42,186 nt of DNA from JBAXGE01 sp044344145 (GTDB lineage: Bacteria; Planctomycetota; Phycisphaerae; WQYP01). This document shows, one piece after another, positions 23,600 to 32,345 of the stretch. How positions within the stretch are numbered: position 1 is the stretch's first letter; each line of letters opens with the position of its first letter. Location of the stretch: assembly GCA_044344145.1 (NCBI GenBank), contig JBIJDM010000002.1:1-42186 (forward strand). Direction: 5' to 3'. Below the pieces are notes generated by a model, which saw only the letters and a list, made by a program, of their open reading frames with translations, was not told the origin of the DNA and did no database searches. Position numbers and translations under genes: made by a program.

Positions 23600-24174
23600 C
23601 AGTCGCCGCGGGCTCCGGTGAGTTGGTTATAGGCTTTATCCGCATCTTTGCGGCTGATGGCCCCGGCGGGGCATTGTGCGGCGATGGCACATTGGTTGCA
23701 CTGCTGACATTCCGCATGACTGATCTGCAGGTACAACGAGCCATTGCCGTAATCCTGACAGCCTTGGACACAGCGGCCGCAGCCGATGCAGCGGTCCCAG
23801 TCAATGGTGTAAGCGTAATACGGGTCTTCGACGCTCTTGCGCACAATCGCATTCACCGGGCACAATTGATTTTCCGCGCCGGTGTTGAATTGCTCGGGCT
23901 TGGGGGTGAAATAACCGGAACAAATATTGCAATAACCACAGGCGGAATAGGCGTGCACACACTTCACCGCGGAGGGGGTTTTGACACAGGCCGAGGCGCA
24001 GCGGCCACAGCGGATGCAGCGGCGCGGATCGATCTGCCAGACTTGGGCGCCTTGCAGGCGCGCGGTACGCGTGGCCAGATAGCCGGCCCCGCCGGCGATG
24101 GTCACCAGCGCGGCGCCGCGCAGAATCCAGTGCATAAATTCGCGGCGTGAGGTGGGCGTGGGTTCGTCTGCCAT
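23599..24174 (-). CDS. Tat-exported polyferredoxin (NapG/MauM-like)
   Basis: A 191-residue protein with a twin-arginine signal (S9-R-R-E-F-M) and hydrophobic segment at 17-34, so it should be exported folded with its clusters. Cysteine groups C53/C56/C59/C63 with C72, C79/C82/C85 with C105-P, C129/C132/C135/C139 and C156/C159/C162/C168-P suggest four [4Fe-4S] sites. NapG and MauM proteins pair with NapH-type membrane proteins to pass electrons to periplasmic oxidoreductases, and the NosR/NapH-like gene follows immediately. The signal may remain as an anchor, as no clear A-x-A site is seen. An upstream in-frame extension to 24300 overlaps the previous gene; ATG at 24174 is one base past that gene's stop. 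Confidence 0.9.
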   Translation of the reverse strand: MADEPTPTSRREFMHWILRGAALVTIAGGAGYLATRTARLQGAQVWQIDPRRCIRCGRCASACVKTPSAVKCVHAYSACGYCNICSGYFTPKPEQFNTGAENQLCPVNAIVRKSVEDPYYAYTIDWDRCIGCGRCVQGCQDYGNGSLYLQISHAECQQCNQCAIAAQCPAGAISRKDADKAYNQLTGARGD

Positions 24175-24175
24175 G

Positions 24176-24889
24176 TTACACCTTTCGTCCAAAAACTTTG
24201 ACCACGCCGTGATCCAGGGCATACACCCGCCCCTGGGCATCCACGGCCAACGCTTCTGGTCCAACGCGGGGATCGGTAAAATCTTCCGGTCCGGCGACAA
24301 CTTCCAGTAATTCCCCCGTCATACTGTAAATTTTGATCATCGCGATGATCTTCTGGGCCACGACGATGTGCCCTTCGGGGGTGAAATCCAGCAATACGGG
24401 GTTGCAGCAGCCGGGGAATTGCTCGGTGGCGATGCCGGGCTGGCCCCAGCGCCGGAGCAATTTGCCGTCCGCACTGTACGCCTGTAATTCATGCTGGCCG
24501 GGATTGGTCAGCCAGATTTCGCCGGCTTTGCTGACCCGCACCTGCGCTGGGGCGCGATACACCACCAGCCCCTCGGCCTTGGTAGTCACATCCGGTCCGC
24601 CGAGATGATTGAGAATCTGCCCGTTGGCATCGCGCTGGATAAAACAGCGTCCCGGCGCGTCATACGTGAAGGTATCGGTACTGATCGCCTGAGTCGCGGA
24701 TACTAGCGCCGTGGTGGCGGGTAATTTCTCCAGCAGGACAAACGTACGCCATTTCGGGTCAATGCGGGTATCGGGAATCTGTTTGGGGGTAGGCTCGGTA
24801 TTCTGGGCGTTCTGTTTCAGCAGCACGCCGGTGCCCACCGCCACGACGGCCACGCCCGCGAGGATATACAGCTTTTTGTTATTTTCCAT
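24176..24889 (-). CDS. Membrane-anchored NHL-repeat beta-propeller protein
   Basis: A 237-residue protein with an N-terminal anchor (K-K-L-Y-I-L-A-G-V-A-V-V-A-V-G-T-G-V-L-L) and a propeller of NHL type: repeats end in patterns such as V-S-K-A-G-E-I-W-L-T-N, F-T-P-E-G-H-I-V-V-A and V-D-A-Q-G-R-V-Y-A-L-D, each followed by a Y/I-x-x-x-G-x-L-L-R-R turn. At this size it makes about five blades or a partial ring. No catalytic residues were recognised. It sits between a propeller gene and the polyferredoxin gene, spaced one base from each (the preceding stop at 24891-24893, ATG at 24889), and is probably a periplasmic docking or assembly factor for the electron-transfer proteins. Confidence 0.85.
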   Translation of the reverse strand: MENNKKLYILAGVAVVAVGTGVLLKQNAQNTEPTPKQIPDTRIDPKWRTFVLLEKLPATTALVSATQAISTDTFTYDAPGRCFIQRDANGQILNHLGGPDVTTKAEGLVVYRAPAQVRVSKAGEIWLTNPGQHELQAYSADGKLLRRWGQPGIATEQFPGCCNPVLLDFTPEGHIVVAQKIIAMIKIYSMTGELLEVVAGPEDFTDPRVGPEALAVDAQGRVYALDHGVVKVFGRKV

Positions 24890-24890
24890 C

Positions 24891-26318
24891 TCACGGCCCC
24901 TCCGGTAAATCGTAACAGACCATCTCATCAAGATCGCGCACGATCAGGCCCCGGCCACTCACGGCCATGGGAGCCCAGCTTTCATGCCCCTGGAGCAAAC
25001 GCGCCTGGGCCCGCACAGTAAAGCCATCCGGCCGTGCAGCCATGACGGTCAAACGGCCACGATCGTCCAAGGCCCAGAGGCTGTCACCGGCCAGAAAATA
25101 GGGCCCCAGGCCAAAGCGTACCGCGCCGCTGCTCCACTTGCGTGTGGCCGTCAGGGGGTCCAGACAGACCATCTCTCCGCCGGGCACCACGCCGTAGACG
25201 TGTCCATCGTGAGTGATGGGGGTATGTTGCTCGGCGCCGAATTCATTGGCCTTGAAAGTATGCACCCGCTGCACCTGCCAGTGGTCTTCGACCAGCGCGA
25301 GTTTGATGACCTGTGCCCCCGCGCCGTAACCGCCGGCGAGTAGCAGATGATCTTCACCTACCACCACGGGCGAGGCCACGACGGCCTGAGGAATCCGCCA
25401 ACCGGGATAGGTCCATAATAACGTACCGTCGTTACTGATTCCCGCCACGCCGCCGGTGTAACAGGCCACGTACATGCGTTGGCCCGCGAGGGTCAGGGGC
25501 GTCAGACTGGCATGGGTCTGTTCCCATCCAGCCAATTCCGCCGGGGCATCCAACTGCCAGAGCACCTTGCCGGTTGAAGGGTCCAAGGCCAGCATGAGCA
25601 CCTTGCCCCCGACGGCGACGAGTAATTTGCCATCATCCGCCAGCAAGCATTGACCCGCATACCACTCTGGCACGCGCGCCTGATATTGGGCGCATAAATC
25701 CAAGCCCCACAAATAAGCCCCAGACTTTATATCCACCGCCATCAGATGTAATTTCGGCCCCAGCGTGATGACCACATCCCCCACCACCATCGGCACGGTG
25801 CGCGATACGCCGTGATTGCTTTTGGTCTTGAGCGTGTAACCCCGCCGCCAGAGTTCCTGGCCATCGTGGATATTCCAGCAGCGCAGGACATCCCCGCCGG
25901 TGTTCTGCCACTTGGGATCGTAATCCAGCAGCATGACGCGTCCCTGCGCCACCACCGGCCCGGCATAGCCCGGCCCGAGCATGGGCACCCGCCAGCGGAC
26001 CTGAGGACCGGCGCTGGGCCAATGGTAGGACAGTGCTTCGGAGTGTACCCCATCGCGTAATGGCCCCCTGAAGCCGGGCCAGAGCGGTGTGACGGCGGGG
26101 TCCGCGCTGGCAAAGGTCTGTAAGGTGCCGGTGATATCCAGCGGCTTTTTTCCCGCCCCATCGGCAACACCTCCATCCAAGCCCGGCACCCGCAGAGCGG
26201 GCGCAGGTCGGGAAGATTGCCATACCAGTGCCACCATGGCCAAAGCACAAGCCAAACCGACCACCAGTGGTATCCCGTACGGCGCGAAGCGTAATTGGCG
26301 CGTGGGCATCCGTAACAT
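24891..26318 (-). CDS. Membrane-anchored PQQ-like beta-propeller protein
   Basis: A 475-residue protein with one N-terminal transmembrane helix (~13-33) and a large extracytoplasmic propeller. The propeller opens with L-W-P-G-F-R-G-P-L-R-D-G and has blades such as W-N-I-H-D-G-Q-E-L-W-R-R and L-D-P-S-T-G-K-V-L-W-Q-L. The usual blade core is D-x-x-T-G-x-x-x-W. The residues and disulfide that bind PQQ and calcium in true quinoprotein dehydrogenases are not evident, so a BamB-like scaffold is likelier. It is the first gene of the minus-strand electron-transfer operon. There is no Shine-Dalgarno site before ATG 26318; with the -10 box only a few bases upstream it may be leaderless. ATG at 26309 is an alternative start. 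Confidence 0.88.
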   Translation of the reverse strand: MLRMPTRQLRFAPYGIPLVVGLACALAMVALVWQSSRPAPALRVPGLDGGVADGAGKKPLDITGTLQTFASADPAVTPLWPGFRGPLRDGVHSEALSYHWPSAGPQVRWRVPMLGPGYAGPVVAQGRVMLLDYDPKWQNTGGDVLRCWNIHDGQELWRRGYTLKTKSNHGVSRTVPMVVGDVVITLGPKLHLMAVDIKSGAYLWGLDLCAQYQARVPEWYAGQCLLADDGKLLVAVGGKVLMLALDPSTGKVLWQLDAPAELAGWEQTHASLTPLTLAGQRMYVACYTGGVAGISNDGTLLWTYPGWRIPQAVVASPVVVGEDHLLLAGGYGAGAQVIKLALVEDHWQVQRVHTFKANEFGAEQHTPITHDGHVYGVVPGGEMVCLDPLTATRKWSSGAVRFGLGPYFLAGDSLWALDDRGRLTVMAARPDGFTVRAQARLLQGHESWAPMAVSGRGLIVRDLDEMVCYDLPEGP

Positions 26319-26326
26319 AATACCGG

Positions 26327-26355
26327 ATTTTAATGTCTTATTTTGTTATTTCCAA
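26327..26355 (-). promoter_or_regulatory. Candidate promoter of the minus-strand electron-transfer operon
   Basis: On the minus strand TTGGAA (complement of 26350-26355), 17-bp spacer, TAAAAT (complement of 26327-26332); matches 4/6 and 5/6. Transcription would begin within a few bases of the ATG at 26318. It overlaps the plus-strand promoter candidate. Confidence 0.5.
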
Positions 26356-26370
26356 GTTTTTAGGTATCAT
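26343..26370 (+). promoter_or_regulatory. Candidate promoter of the plus-strand propeller/ABC operon
   Basis: TTGTTA (26343-26348), 16-bp spacer, TATCAT (26365-26370); matches 4/6 and 5/6. The ATG at 26399 is 28 bp beyond the -10. Confidence 0.45.
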
Positions 26371-26398
26371 CAGGCTACATTTTATGAAAGGTTTAACC

Positions 26399-27622
26399 AT
26401 GCGACGGATGGGATTGGCCGTATTAACTACACTCGCGGTGGTCTCTTTGGCCCCGGTTTACGCCGCTTGGCCGCGCTATTTGGGCCCGCAAGGCAATGGT
26501 TTTGCCGATGATGTGGGGATCAACAAAGACTGGAACAACAAAGCGCCCAAGAAGCTGTGGACCATGCCGTTATCGGATAATGGCTATGGCGGGCCGATCG
26601 TGGCCGATAAAAAAGTATTCATCATGGACCACACCGGCGGCGGTGGCGGTCAGGATGTCATCCGGGCATTGGATTTGGAAACCGGGAAACAGGCATGGGA
26701 ATTCGCCTTTGTCTCCAAGGGCAGCAAAGACAATTATGGTTTTACCCGTCCGAGTCCCTGTTATGCCGGGGGGATGCTGTACATCTCCGGCAAAATGGGT
26801 GAGATTGCCTGTCTGGATGCCAATACCGGCAAGGGGGTGTGGGAAAAACATTTGGTGAAAGACTTCGGCGGCAATCCCCCCAAGTGGGAATTTTCCGCCT
26901 CCCCGGTCGTGGATGAAGACCGTCTGCTCATTCAGCCCGGGGGCAAGACTTCGCTGGTCGTGCTGAACCGTAAAGATGGCAAGACGATCTGGCAGGGACC
27001 GGCATCCAATGGTTCGGCGGGTTATGCCGCCCCGGTCAAAGCCAAAATCGGCGGCGTGGAGCAGTACGTCATCATGACGGATGCCGAATGTTGGGGTCTG
27101 GATTACAAGACCGGGGCCAAGCTCTGGAGTTTTGAGTGGAAAACCAATTTCGGCGTCAACGCCTGTGTGCCGATTGTGATCGGCGATCAGGTATTGGTCT
27201 CCAGCGGTTACAACATGGGCACCGGGTTATACCAGATCACCGATAACAAAGCCACGCAGGTGTGGTTCACCAACGAGGCAAAATCGCGTTTCAGCACGCC
27301 GATCTACCATAATGGCTTTGTTTACAGCACCGGCGATCAGAAAACCCTTGCGTGTTTGGATATCAAGAACGGCAAGCCTGTATGGACGGTCAAGGGTTTT
27401 GAGTGGGGTGGTCTGCTGGCGGCCGATGGCACTTTGATTGTGATGGATGCCAAGACCGGCGCGCTGGTGCAATATGCCCTGGACGGCACGGCGGCCAAGG
27501 AACTAGGCCGGATGGAAAAACCGGTTGGCGGCAAGAATAACTTCTGGACCGCTCCGGTACTCAGCGAAGGTCGGCTGGTCCTGCGCAGCCCGGTGGAACT
27601 GGCCGTCTACGATTTGAAATAA
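26399..27622 (+). CDS. Exported PQQ-like beta-propeller protein
   Basis: A 407-residue periplasmic protein. A signal peptide (1-22) ends V-Y-A with A-W-P next. The propeller begins W-P-R-Y-L-G-P-Q-G-N-G and has clear blades with L-D-L-E-T-G-K-Q-A-W, L-D-A-N-T-G-K-G-V-W, L-N-R-K-D-G-K-T-I-W and L-D-Y-K-T-G-A-K-L-W. No enzyme signature was seen. ATG at 26399 has AAAGG seven bases upstream and begins a proper signal peptide; the in-frame ATG at 26384 has no comparable site. It heads the plus-strand operon and is separated by 16 bp from the ABC ATPase gene. It is probably a paralogue of the divergent propeller. Confidence 0.9.
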   Translation: MRRMGLAVLTTLAVVSLAPVYAAWPRYLGPQGNGFADDVGINKDWNNKAPKKLWTMPLSDNGYGGPIVADKKVFIMDHTGGGGGQDVIRALDLETGKQAWEFAFVSKGSKDNYGFTRPSPCYAGGMLYISGKMGEIACLDANTGKGVWEKHLVKDFGGNPPKWEFSASPVVDEDRLLIQPGGKTSLVVLNRKDGKTIWQGPASNGSAGYAAPVKAKIGGVEQYVIMTDAECWGLDYKTGAKLWSFEWKTNFGVNACVPIVIGDQVLVSSGYNMGTGLYQITDNKATQVWFTNEAKSRFSTPIYHNGFVYSTGDQKTLACLDIKNGKPVWTVKGFEWGGLLAADGTLIVMDAKTGALVQYALDGTAAKELGRMEKPVGGKNNFWTAPVLSEGRLVLRSPVELAVYDLK

Positions 27623-27638
27623 GTCCGCAAGGAACCCC

Positions 27639-28304
27639 ATGCTAACCTTGCACGCGGTCAGTAAGAGTTACCCCACGCCGCAAGGCGCACTGGCGGTATT
27701 GGATGGGCTGGACGCAGTATGGGGACCCGGCACGTATGCACTGATGGGCGCATCGGGTTCGGGCAAGAGCACGCTGCTGAATCTGATTGCGGGACTGGAC
27801 ACCCCCACCGCCGGGGAGATTCGGTTTGAGGGGACGGCATTAGCCAGCTACACCGCAGCCCAAATGGATGCCTATCGGGCGCGGACCATCGGACTGTTGT
27901 TTCAAGAGCATCATTTACTGGGTCATCTCACGGCGCTGGATAATGTGCTGCTGGCCACGCTGGCGGTGGATGCCCCACAACCCCGCGCGGTGGCGCTGGA
28001 ATTATTGGCGGAGCTGGGGATTGATCGACGCATGGCCTTTGCCTATCCGCACCAACTCTCCGGCGGGCAGTGCCAGCGCGTCGCGCTGGCTCGGGCCCTG
28101 ATCAATCAGCCACGCATGTTACTGTGCGATGAACCCACCGGCAGTCTGGACGCGGCCACCGCCCGGCAAGTCGCCGCGACGATTACACAAATCGCCCAGC
28201 GCCGCGGCCTGATCGTATTGGTCGTCACGCATAATCCCGATCTGGCCGCCCTGATGCAGCAACGGTATCACCTGGCGGATGGCCACCTGACGCGACAGAC
28301 CTAG
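27639..28304 (+). CDS. ABC transporter ATP-binding protein (LolD/MacB type)
   Basis: A 221-residue ATPase: Walker A G-A-S-G-S-G-K-S-T at 37-45, Q-loop Q89, signature L-S-G-G-Q-C-Q-R-V-A at 140-149, Walker B L-L-C-D-E-P-T at 161-167, switch H198 (V-V-T-H-N). The size and the F-Q-E-H-H-L-L form place it with LolD/MacB/FtsE-type proteins that power mechanotransmission across the inner membrane. The FtsX-type permease gene follows after 9 bp. Flanking propeller genes suggest a transporter that handles an exported or outer-membrane protein; LolD itself works on lipoproteins, but no LolC/E match can be asserted. Confidence 0.93.
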   Translation: MLTLHAVSKSYPTPQGALAVLDGLDAVWGPGTYALMGASGSGKSTLLNLIAGLDTPTAGEIRFEGTALASYTAAQMDAYRARTIGLLFQEHHLLGHLTALDNVLLATLAVDAPQPRAVALELLAELGIDRRMAFAYPHQLSGGQCQRVALARALINQPRMLLCDEPTGSLDAATARQVAATITQIAQRRGLIVLVVTHNPDLAALMQQRYHLADGHLTRQT

Positions 28305-28313
28305 GAGTATGCG

Positions 28314-31277
28314 ATGGCCGGAACCGCTCTTGTGTTGCGCGCTGTAACTCCGCCGTTCCGCCTGCTGCTCGCCAGTGCGGCGGTAGTGGCGCTGATCACA
28401 CTGGTAATCGGCGGGGCGCTGCAACTGGGCCACCAGTTCAATTCCATGTTGCTGGAACAGGCGCGGCGTAACACGCTGGATCTGGGTTGGTATTGCCTAA
28501 CGCCGGATTATCTCGACGCCAGTATCACGCAGGCGTATCCGGCGGATACCGTCGCCCCGCTGGTCTGGTTGCCGGGGGCGGCGGAAACGGCGACCAGCGA
28601 CATTTCCGTGCCGGTACAGATTCTCGCGGGGGATGCCACACTGGCCCAAGTCACATTGCCGGCACCGCCGGAGCAGCAGGCCTGGGTGCATCCGATTCTG
28701 CTCCAGCGGTTGGGCCTCAAGGCGGGGCAGGAAATTCTGTTGACCGTCACCCGGCCCGACCAACTTCCCCAGCATGTACTCATGGCCACCCGTCGTGATC
28801 AAAAGCGTTTACTCACGCTCCGGGTGCAGGCGATGGAATATACCACGCTGCCAGCGCAGTGTGATCTGGGGCCGCAGGGCGGTGGGCTATTGGTGGTGAT
28901 CAACCGGGCCACACTGGTGCAGGCGGGTTGGGATGCCATGCGGATCAATATGTTGGCCGCAACCAAGCCACCTGCACGCAGCGCCACGGCAGTTGATCTG
29001 GCGACTTTTGGCCTGCAATTACGGCCGCGCCCTGAGCATGGCGACACGTTGCTAATCGGGCACGATTTCGCCCTGCCGAAACTACCGTTTGGTGATTTTG
29101 TTCTAACCCCACGCGTACTGTATGTCGCGGACCGAGTAGCCACCGGCACGGGCGCGGAAATTTCCTATGCGACCATCGGCAGTGAGACCAAGGCACGCGG
29201 CTGGTGGTTGACGCCCTGGACGGCAGAGGCGCTGCGTGCCCAAGTCGGGCAGCCACTCACAGTGACCTTGCTGCGCCCCGATGCGACGGGACAATTTATC
29301 GCCAGCACCCACACGCTGCCGGTGGAACGCATCCTCACCCCCGCAGAATGGCGTCCCGACCGCGACTATGCCCCCGCGCTGCCCGGTCTGACGGATGCCA
29401 CCAACATCACGGATTGGGATGTGCCTTTCCCGCTGGAGGCCCAGCGCATCACCCCCGCCGATGAAGCCTATTGGGATACGTACCGCGCCAGTCCCAAACT
29501 TTGGGCTCCGCCTGCGTTACTGCAAACTTTACTCTTACCCGCACAGGCACCACCAGAGGCCACGCTCTACAGTAGCGCCACGTCCACACGTACAGATGAG
29601 GCCTCGCTGGTCCGGCAAATTGCCGACGAACGTTGCACCCAACTGGAGACCCAGGGGGTGCAACCGCAATTGCAGTTGGCTCAACGGGCCACCACGGCCA
29701 TGAACTTTACCGCGCTGTTGGTGGCCCTGAGCATACCACTGCTGTTGGCCCTGTCGCTGCTGCTGTGGAGCCTGCTGCAATTAACCATCCGCCGGCTAGC
29801 ACCCCATATCGCGCTCTTGCGTACGCTGGGTTTTTCGCTCTGGCGTTGCCGCATGCTGACGCTGCTGGCACTCCAGCCGATGTTGCTGATCGGCATTGCC
29901 TGCGGACTGGCTTTTACGCTGGGTTATCAGAATATTCTGGGGCAATTCTTCCTGATAGTGGGTGGCCGATCCCTGCTGGGGATCACCAGCGGGTCCATGA
30001 TGATCTGGCCCGCGCAGGGGTTGAATGGCATGAGTGTGTGGGTAGGAGTGGGGATGGCACTGACGGCCAACCTGATGTTGCTGCGGCAAATCTGTGCGCT
30101 GGGGTCCCGGCCTGAAGTGGCGGCCCTGCGGCAGAAGTCGGAATTGCACGCGCCGCGCCGGCTAAGTCGCTGGTTGCCCGGCCAGTTGTCCAGCCTGCCG
30201 CAGCTCGCGCTACGTAACATGACGGCGGGGATATGGCAGGGGCTGGGGATTTTTACCAGTATGCTGTTCGCGCTGCTGCTGGTGACCGCGTTGCTGCTGC
30301 ATATCCAGCGCAGTGCCACACCCGCATCCGCCACGGCGGGACTATTTAATGGCCAATATCGCGTGATCACGCAATTGGATTTACCCGCGCGCTGGCGCGA
30401 CCCGCAACAGCGTACCGAACTGCTGGCCGATTTCCCGGAACTCCAAACGCTGCGTCTGCAATCCCTGTTGCTGGGTCCCGGCCAGAGCACCGACTGCACC
30501 ACGGCCCTGCGGCCACCCCAGCCGCGTTTGTTAGGGATTCCGGACGCGTGGTTTGCGCAACTGGCACCGCAGGCGGTCGCACTCCCCGCCGGGGTCGTCG
30601 CCTGTATTGCCGACAGCCAAACATTGCAATGGACATTGCACACCGCACTCGGTGGTATCTTGCCCGATAGCGCGCCGCGCCCCCTGCAGGTTGTAGCCAC
30701 CACGGAAAACACGATCTGGTCCGGAGAACTGCTGGTCCGTGAAAGTGACCTGTTGGCCATGTATCCTCAGGCCAGCAGTCAGCGGTATTGGCTGGTGGAT
30801 GCCCCACCGGGTCAAAGTGCCGCTTTGGCACGGCTGTGGGCACGCTATGGCCCGCAGGTGGAGACCACGGAAGATTTGCTCGCGCGGGTGCTGGCCGCGC
30901 AAAAAGTGTATATGTATGTGCTGCTCTTGTTGGGTGGTTTGGGGGTCATCATGGGCACGCTGGGCTGGATGGCTCTAATCTGGCGGAATGTCGCGGCCCG
31001 ACAGAGCGAACTGGCTTTATTACGTGCCCTGGGCTTCAGCGGGCAACGGATTCTGGTTATGTTGCTCTGGGAATATGGCACACCGTTGTTAGGCGGGGTG
31101 ATTTTGGGAACGGCACTGGGCGTGCTGGTTGGGCTGCCGGTACTTTCCACCCCAACGGCCCTGTGGCCCCCTATGATTCTGGCGGTGGTACTGGTGGCAG
31201 GCAATCTGGTTGGACTAAGTTTCCTGCTAGGACTGCACCTTCGTGGCCCGTTGTTAACCGCCCTGCGGCGGGAGTGA
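28314..31277 (+). CDS. FtsX-domain ABC transporter permease with large periplasmic domains
   Basis: A 987-residue permease. One helix at ~18-38 is followed by a ~420-residue periplasmic domain, three helices around 460-590, a second N-terminal-type helix near 640-662, a second periplasmic domain, and a final three-helix FtsX unit (~862-885, ~905-935, ~955-980). This duplicated layout (two FtsX units in one chain) occurs in large MacB/LolC-like permeases that need no partner permease. It should pair with the ATPase encoded 9 bp upstream. No RND or MFP partner is adjacent. Substrate is unknown; it is unclear whether the propellers on each side are partners. Confidence 0.88.
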   Translation: MAGTALVLRAVTPPFRLLLASAAVVALITLVIGGALQLGHQFNSMLLEQARRNTLDLGWYCLTPDYLDASITQAYPADTVAPLVWLPGAAETATSDISVPVQILAGDATLAQVTLPAPPEQQAWVHPILLQRLGLKAGQEILLTVTRPDQLPQHVLMATRRDQKRLLTLRVQAMEYTTLPAQCDLGPQGGGLLVVINRATLVQAGWDAMRINMLAATKPPARSATAVDLATFGLQLRPRPEHGDTLLIGHDFALPKLPFGDFVLTPRVLYVADRVATGTGAEISYATIGSETKARGWWLTPWTAEALRAQVGQPLTVTLLRPDATGQFIASTHTLPVERILTPAEWRPDRDYAPALPGLTDATNITDWDVPFPLEAQRITPADEAYWDTYRASPKLWAPPALLQTLLLPAQAPPEATLYSSATSTRTDEASLVRQIADERCTQLETQGVQPQLQLAQRATTAMNFTALLVALSIPLLLALSLLLWSLLQLTIRRLAPHIALLRTLGFSLWRCRMLTLLALQPMLLIGIACGLAFTLGYQNILGQFFLIVGGRSLLGITSGSMMIWPAQGLNGMSVWVGVGMALTANLMLLRQICALGSRPEVAALRQKSELHAPRRLSRWLPGQLSSLPQLALRNMTAGIWQGLGIFTSMLFALLLVTALLLHIQRSATPASATAGLFNGQYRVITQLDLPARWRDPQQRTELLADFPELQTLRLQSLLLGPGQSTDCTTALRPPQPRLLGIPDAWFAQLAPQAVALPAGVVACIADSQTLQWTLHTALGGILPDSAPRPLQVVATTENTIWSGELLVRESDLLAMYPQASSQRYWLVDAPPGQSAALARLWARYGPQVETTEDLLARVLAAQKVYMYVLLLLGGLGVIMGTLGWMALIWRNVAARQSELALLRALGFSGQRILVMLLWEYGTPLLGGVILGTALGVLVGLPVLSTPTALWPPMILAVVLVAGNLVGLSFLLGLHLRGPLLTALRRE

Positions 31278-31280
31278 ACC

Positions 31281-32339
31281 TTGCGTTACGCTGGTTATAT
31301 CTGCGGATTGGCCCTGCTCCTGATTATGGGGGTCTGGGCCGCTGCGCCCACGCCTCCGACCACCCGACCACTAAAGCCGGAAATCGTCTGGTCACAAAAC
31401 TTTGGCAAACGACTGAAAGCCACGCCGGTCATGACGCCGGCCGGGCTGATCCTGCCCACCGATGCGGGACAGGTCCATTTGCTTGATCCCGCCACCGGCA
31501 AGCCGATCTGGTCCGCCCCCGTCGAGGGCAGCGCGGGGCAGGCGACCTGCACCGACAAGCTGGTTTATCTGGGCGATGAAGATGGGTTCATGCGTTGTCT
31601 GGACCTCGCCACCGGCAAAGAGCGCTGGCAATTCGCCACCCAGCAAACCATTGTCGGCGCCCCGCTGTTGGCGGATGGCCGGCTCTACTTTGGCTCGTAT
31701 AATCACAAGGTCTATGCGGTGGATGCCGTCACGGGCAAGGAGCTTTGGAGCTTTACCACCGATGCGGAAGTACATGCCCCACCCCGGCTGGTGGACAATA
31801 TGCTGCTGGTCGGGGGCTGCGATGGCTTTGTGCGGTGGTTGGATCCGGCCACCGGCAAGGAAGTGCAGCAATACAAGCTTGGACAGAATGTCGCCAGTGC
31901 TCCACTGATTGATACCAGCGTCAAACCCCCACTCGTGGTGGTCGCGGGCATGACCGGCCAAGTGACCGCCCTGACGGCAGCGGATAAAGTGCTCTGGCAA
32001 TTTGATCTGAAAAAGAAAATCCAAGCCGACCTGATTGCCCTGCCTGATGCGGTGGGTTTGTATACACTGGATGGGTTGTTTATGGTCCTCAATCGCGACA
32101 CCGGCAAGACGCTGGCGCGGTTCAAACTCGAGGACGGCGAACGCTGTGCCCCGCTCCTCACCGCCGATACGATCTATCTGATCGGCGATAACGAGCTTAA
32201 TGCACTGAACCTGAAAACCTATAAGAAACGCTGGGATTTTAAACTTACCGGCCAGCCGCTGGCCACCCCCGCCATCACACCCGAGGCGCTTTATATCGCG
32301 CAGGAAAACGGCACGCTGATCAAGCTGCGTTTGCCCTGA
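31281..32339 (+). CDS. Exported PQQ-like beta-propeller protein, TTG start
   Basis: A 352-residue periplasmic propeller. The start is TTG at 31281 with GGGAG six bases upstream and only 3 bp after the permease stop; it begins a signal peptide (~1-21, ending W-A-A-A). Blades carry L-D-P-A-T-G-K-P-I-W, L-D-L-A-T-G-K-E-R-W, V-D-A-V-T-G-K-E-L-W and L-D-P-A-T-G-K-E-V. The form is BamB-like and shorter than the other propellers nearby. Its tight linkage to the ABC permease suggests that it works with the transporter, for instance as a periplasmic chaperone or scaffold. It converges with the methyltransferase gene, 6 bp apart. Confidence 0.9.
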   Translation: MRYAGYICGLALLLIMGVWAAAPTPPTTRPLKPEIVWSQNFGKRLKATPVMTPAGLILPTDAGQVHLLDPATGKPIWSAPVEGSAGQATCTDKLVYLGDEDGFMRCLDLATGKERWQFATQQTIVGAPLLADGRLYFGSYNHKVYAVDAVTGKELWSFTTDAEVHAPPRLVDNMLLVGGCDGFVRWLDPATGKEVQQYKLGQNVASAPLIDTSVKPPLVVVAGMTGQVTALTAADKVLWQFDLKKKIQADLIALPDAVGLYTLDGLFMVLNRDTGKTLARFKLEDGERCAPLLTADTIYLIGDNELNALNLKTYKKRWDFKLTGQPLATPAITPEALYIAQENGTLIKLRLP

Positions 32340-32345
32340 TAAAGC

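Noticed and set aside
15492..26318. Hydrogenase, formate dehydrogenase or complex I catalytic subunit in the redox operon
   Set aside because: No H-cluster cysteine motifs, molybdopterin-binding domain or Nuo membrane subunits were found in any gene of the stretch.
24891..32339. True PQQ-dependent dehydrogenases
   Set aside because: The propellers are too short and lack the visible vicinal-cysteine and metal/PQQ ligand pattern; they fit BamB-like scaffolds.
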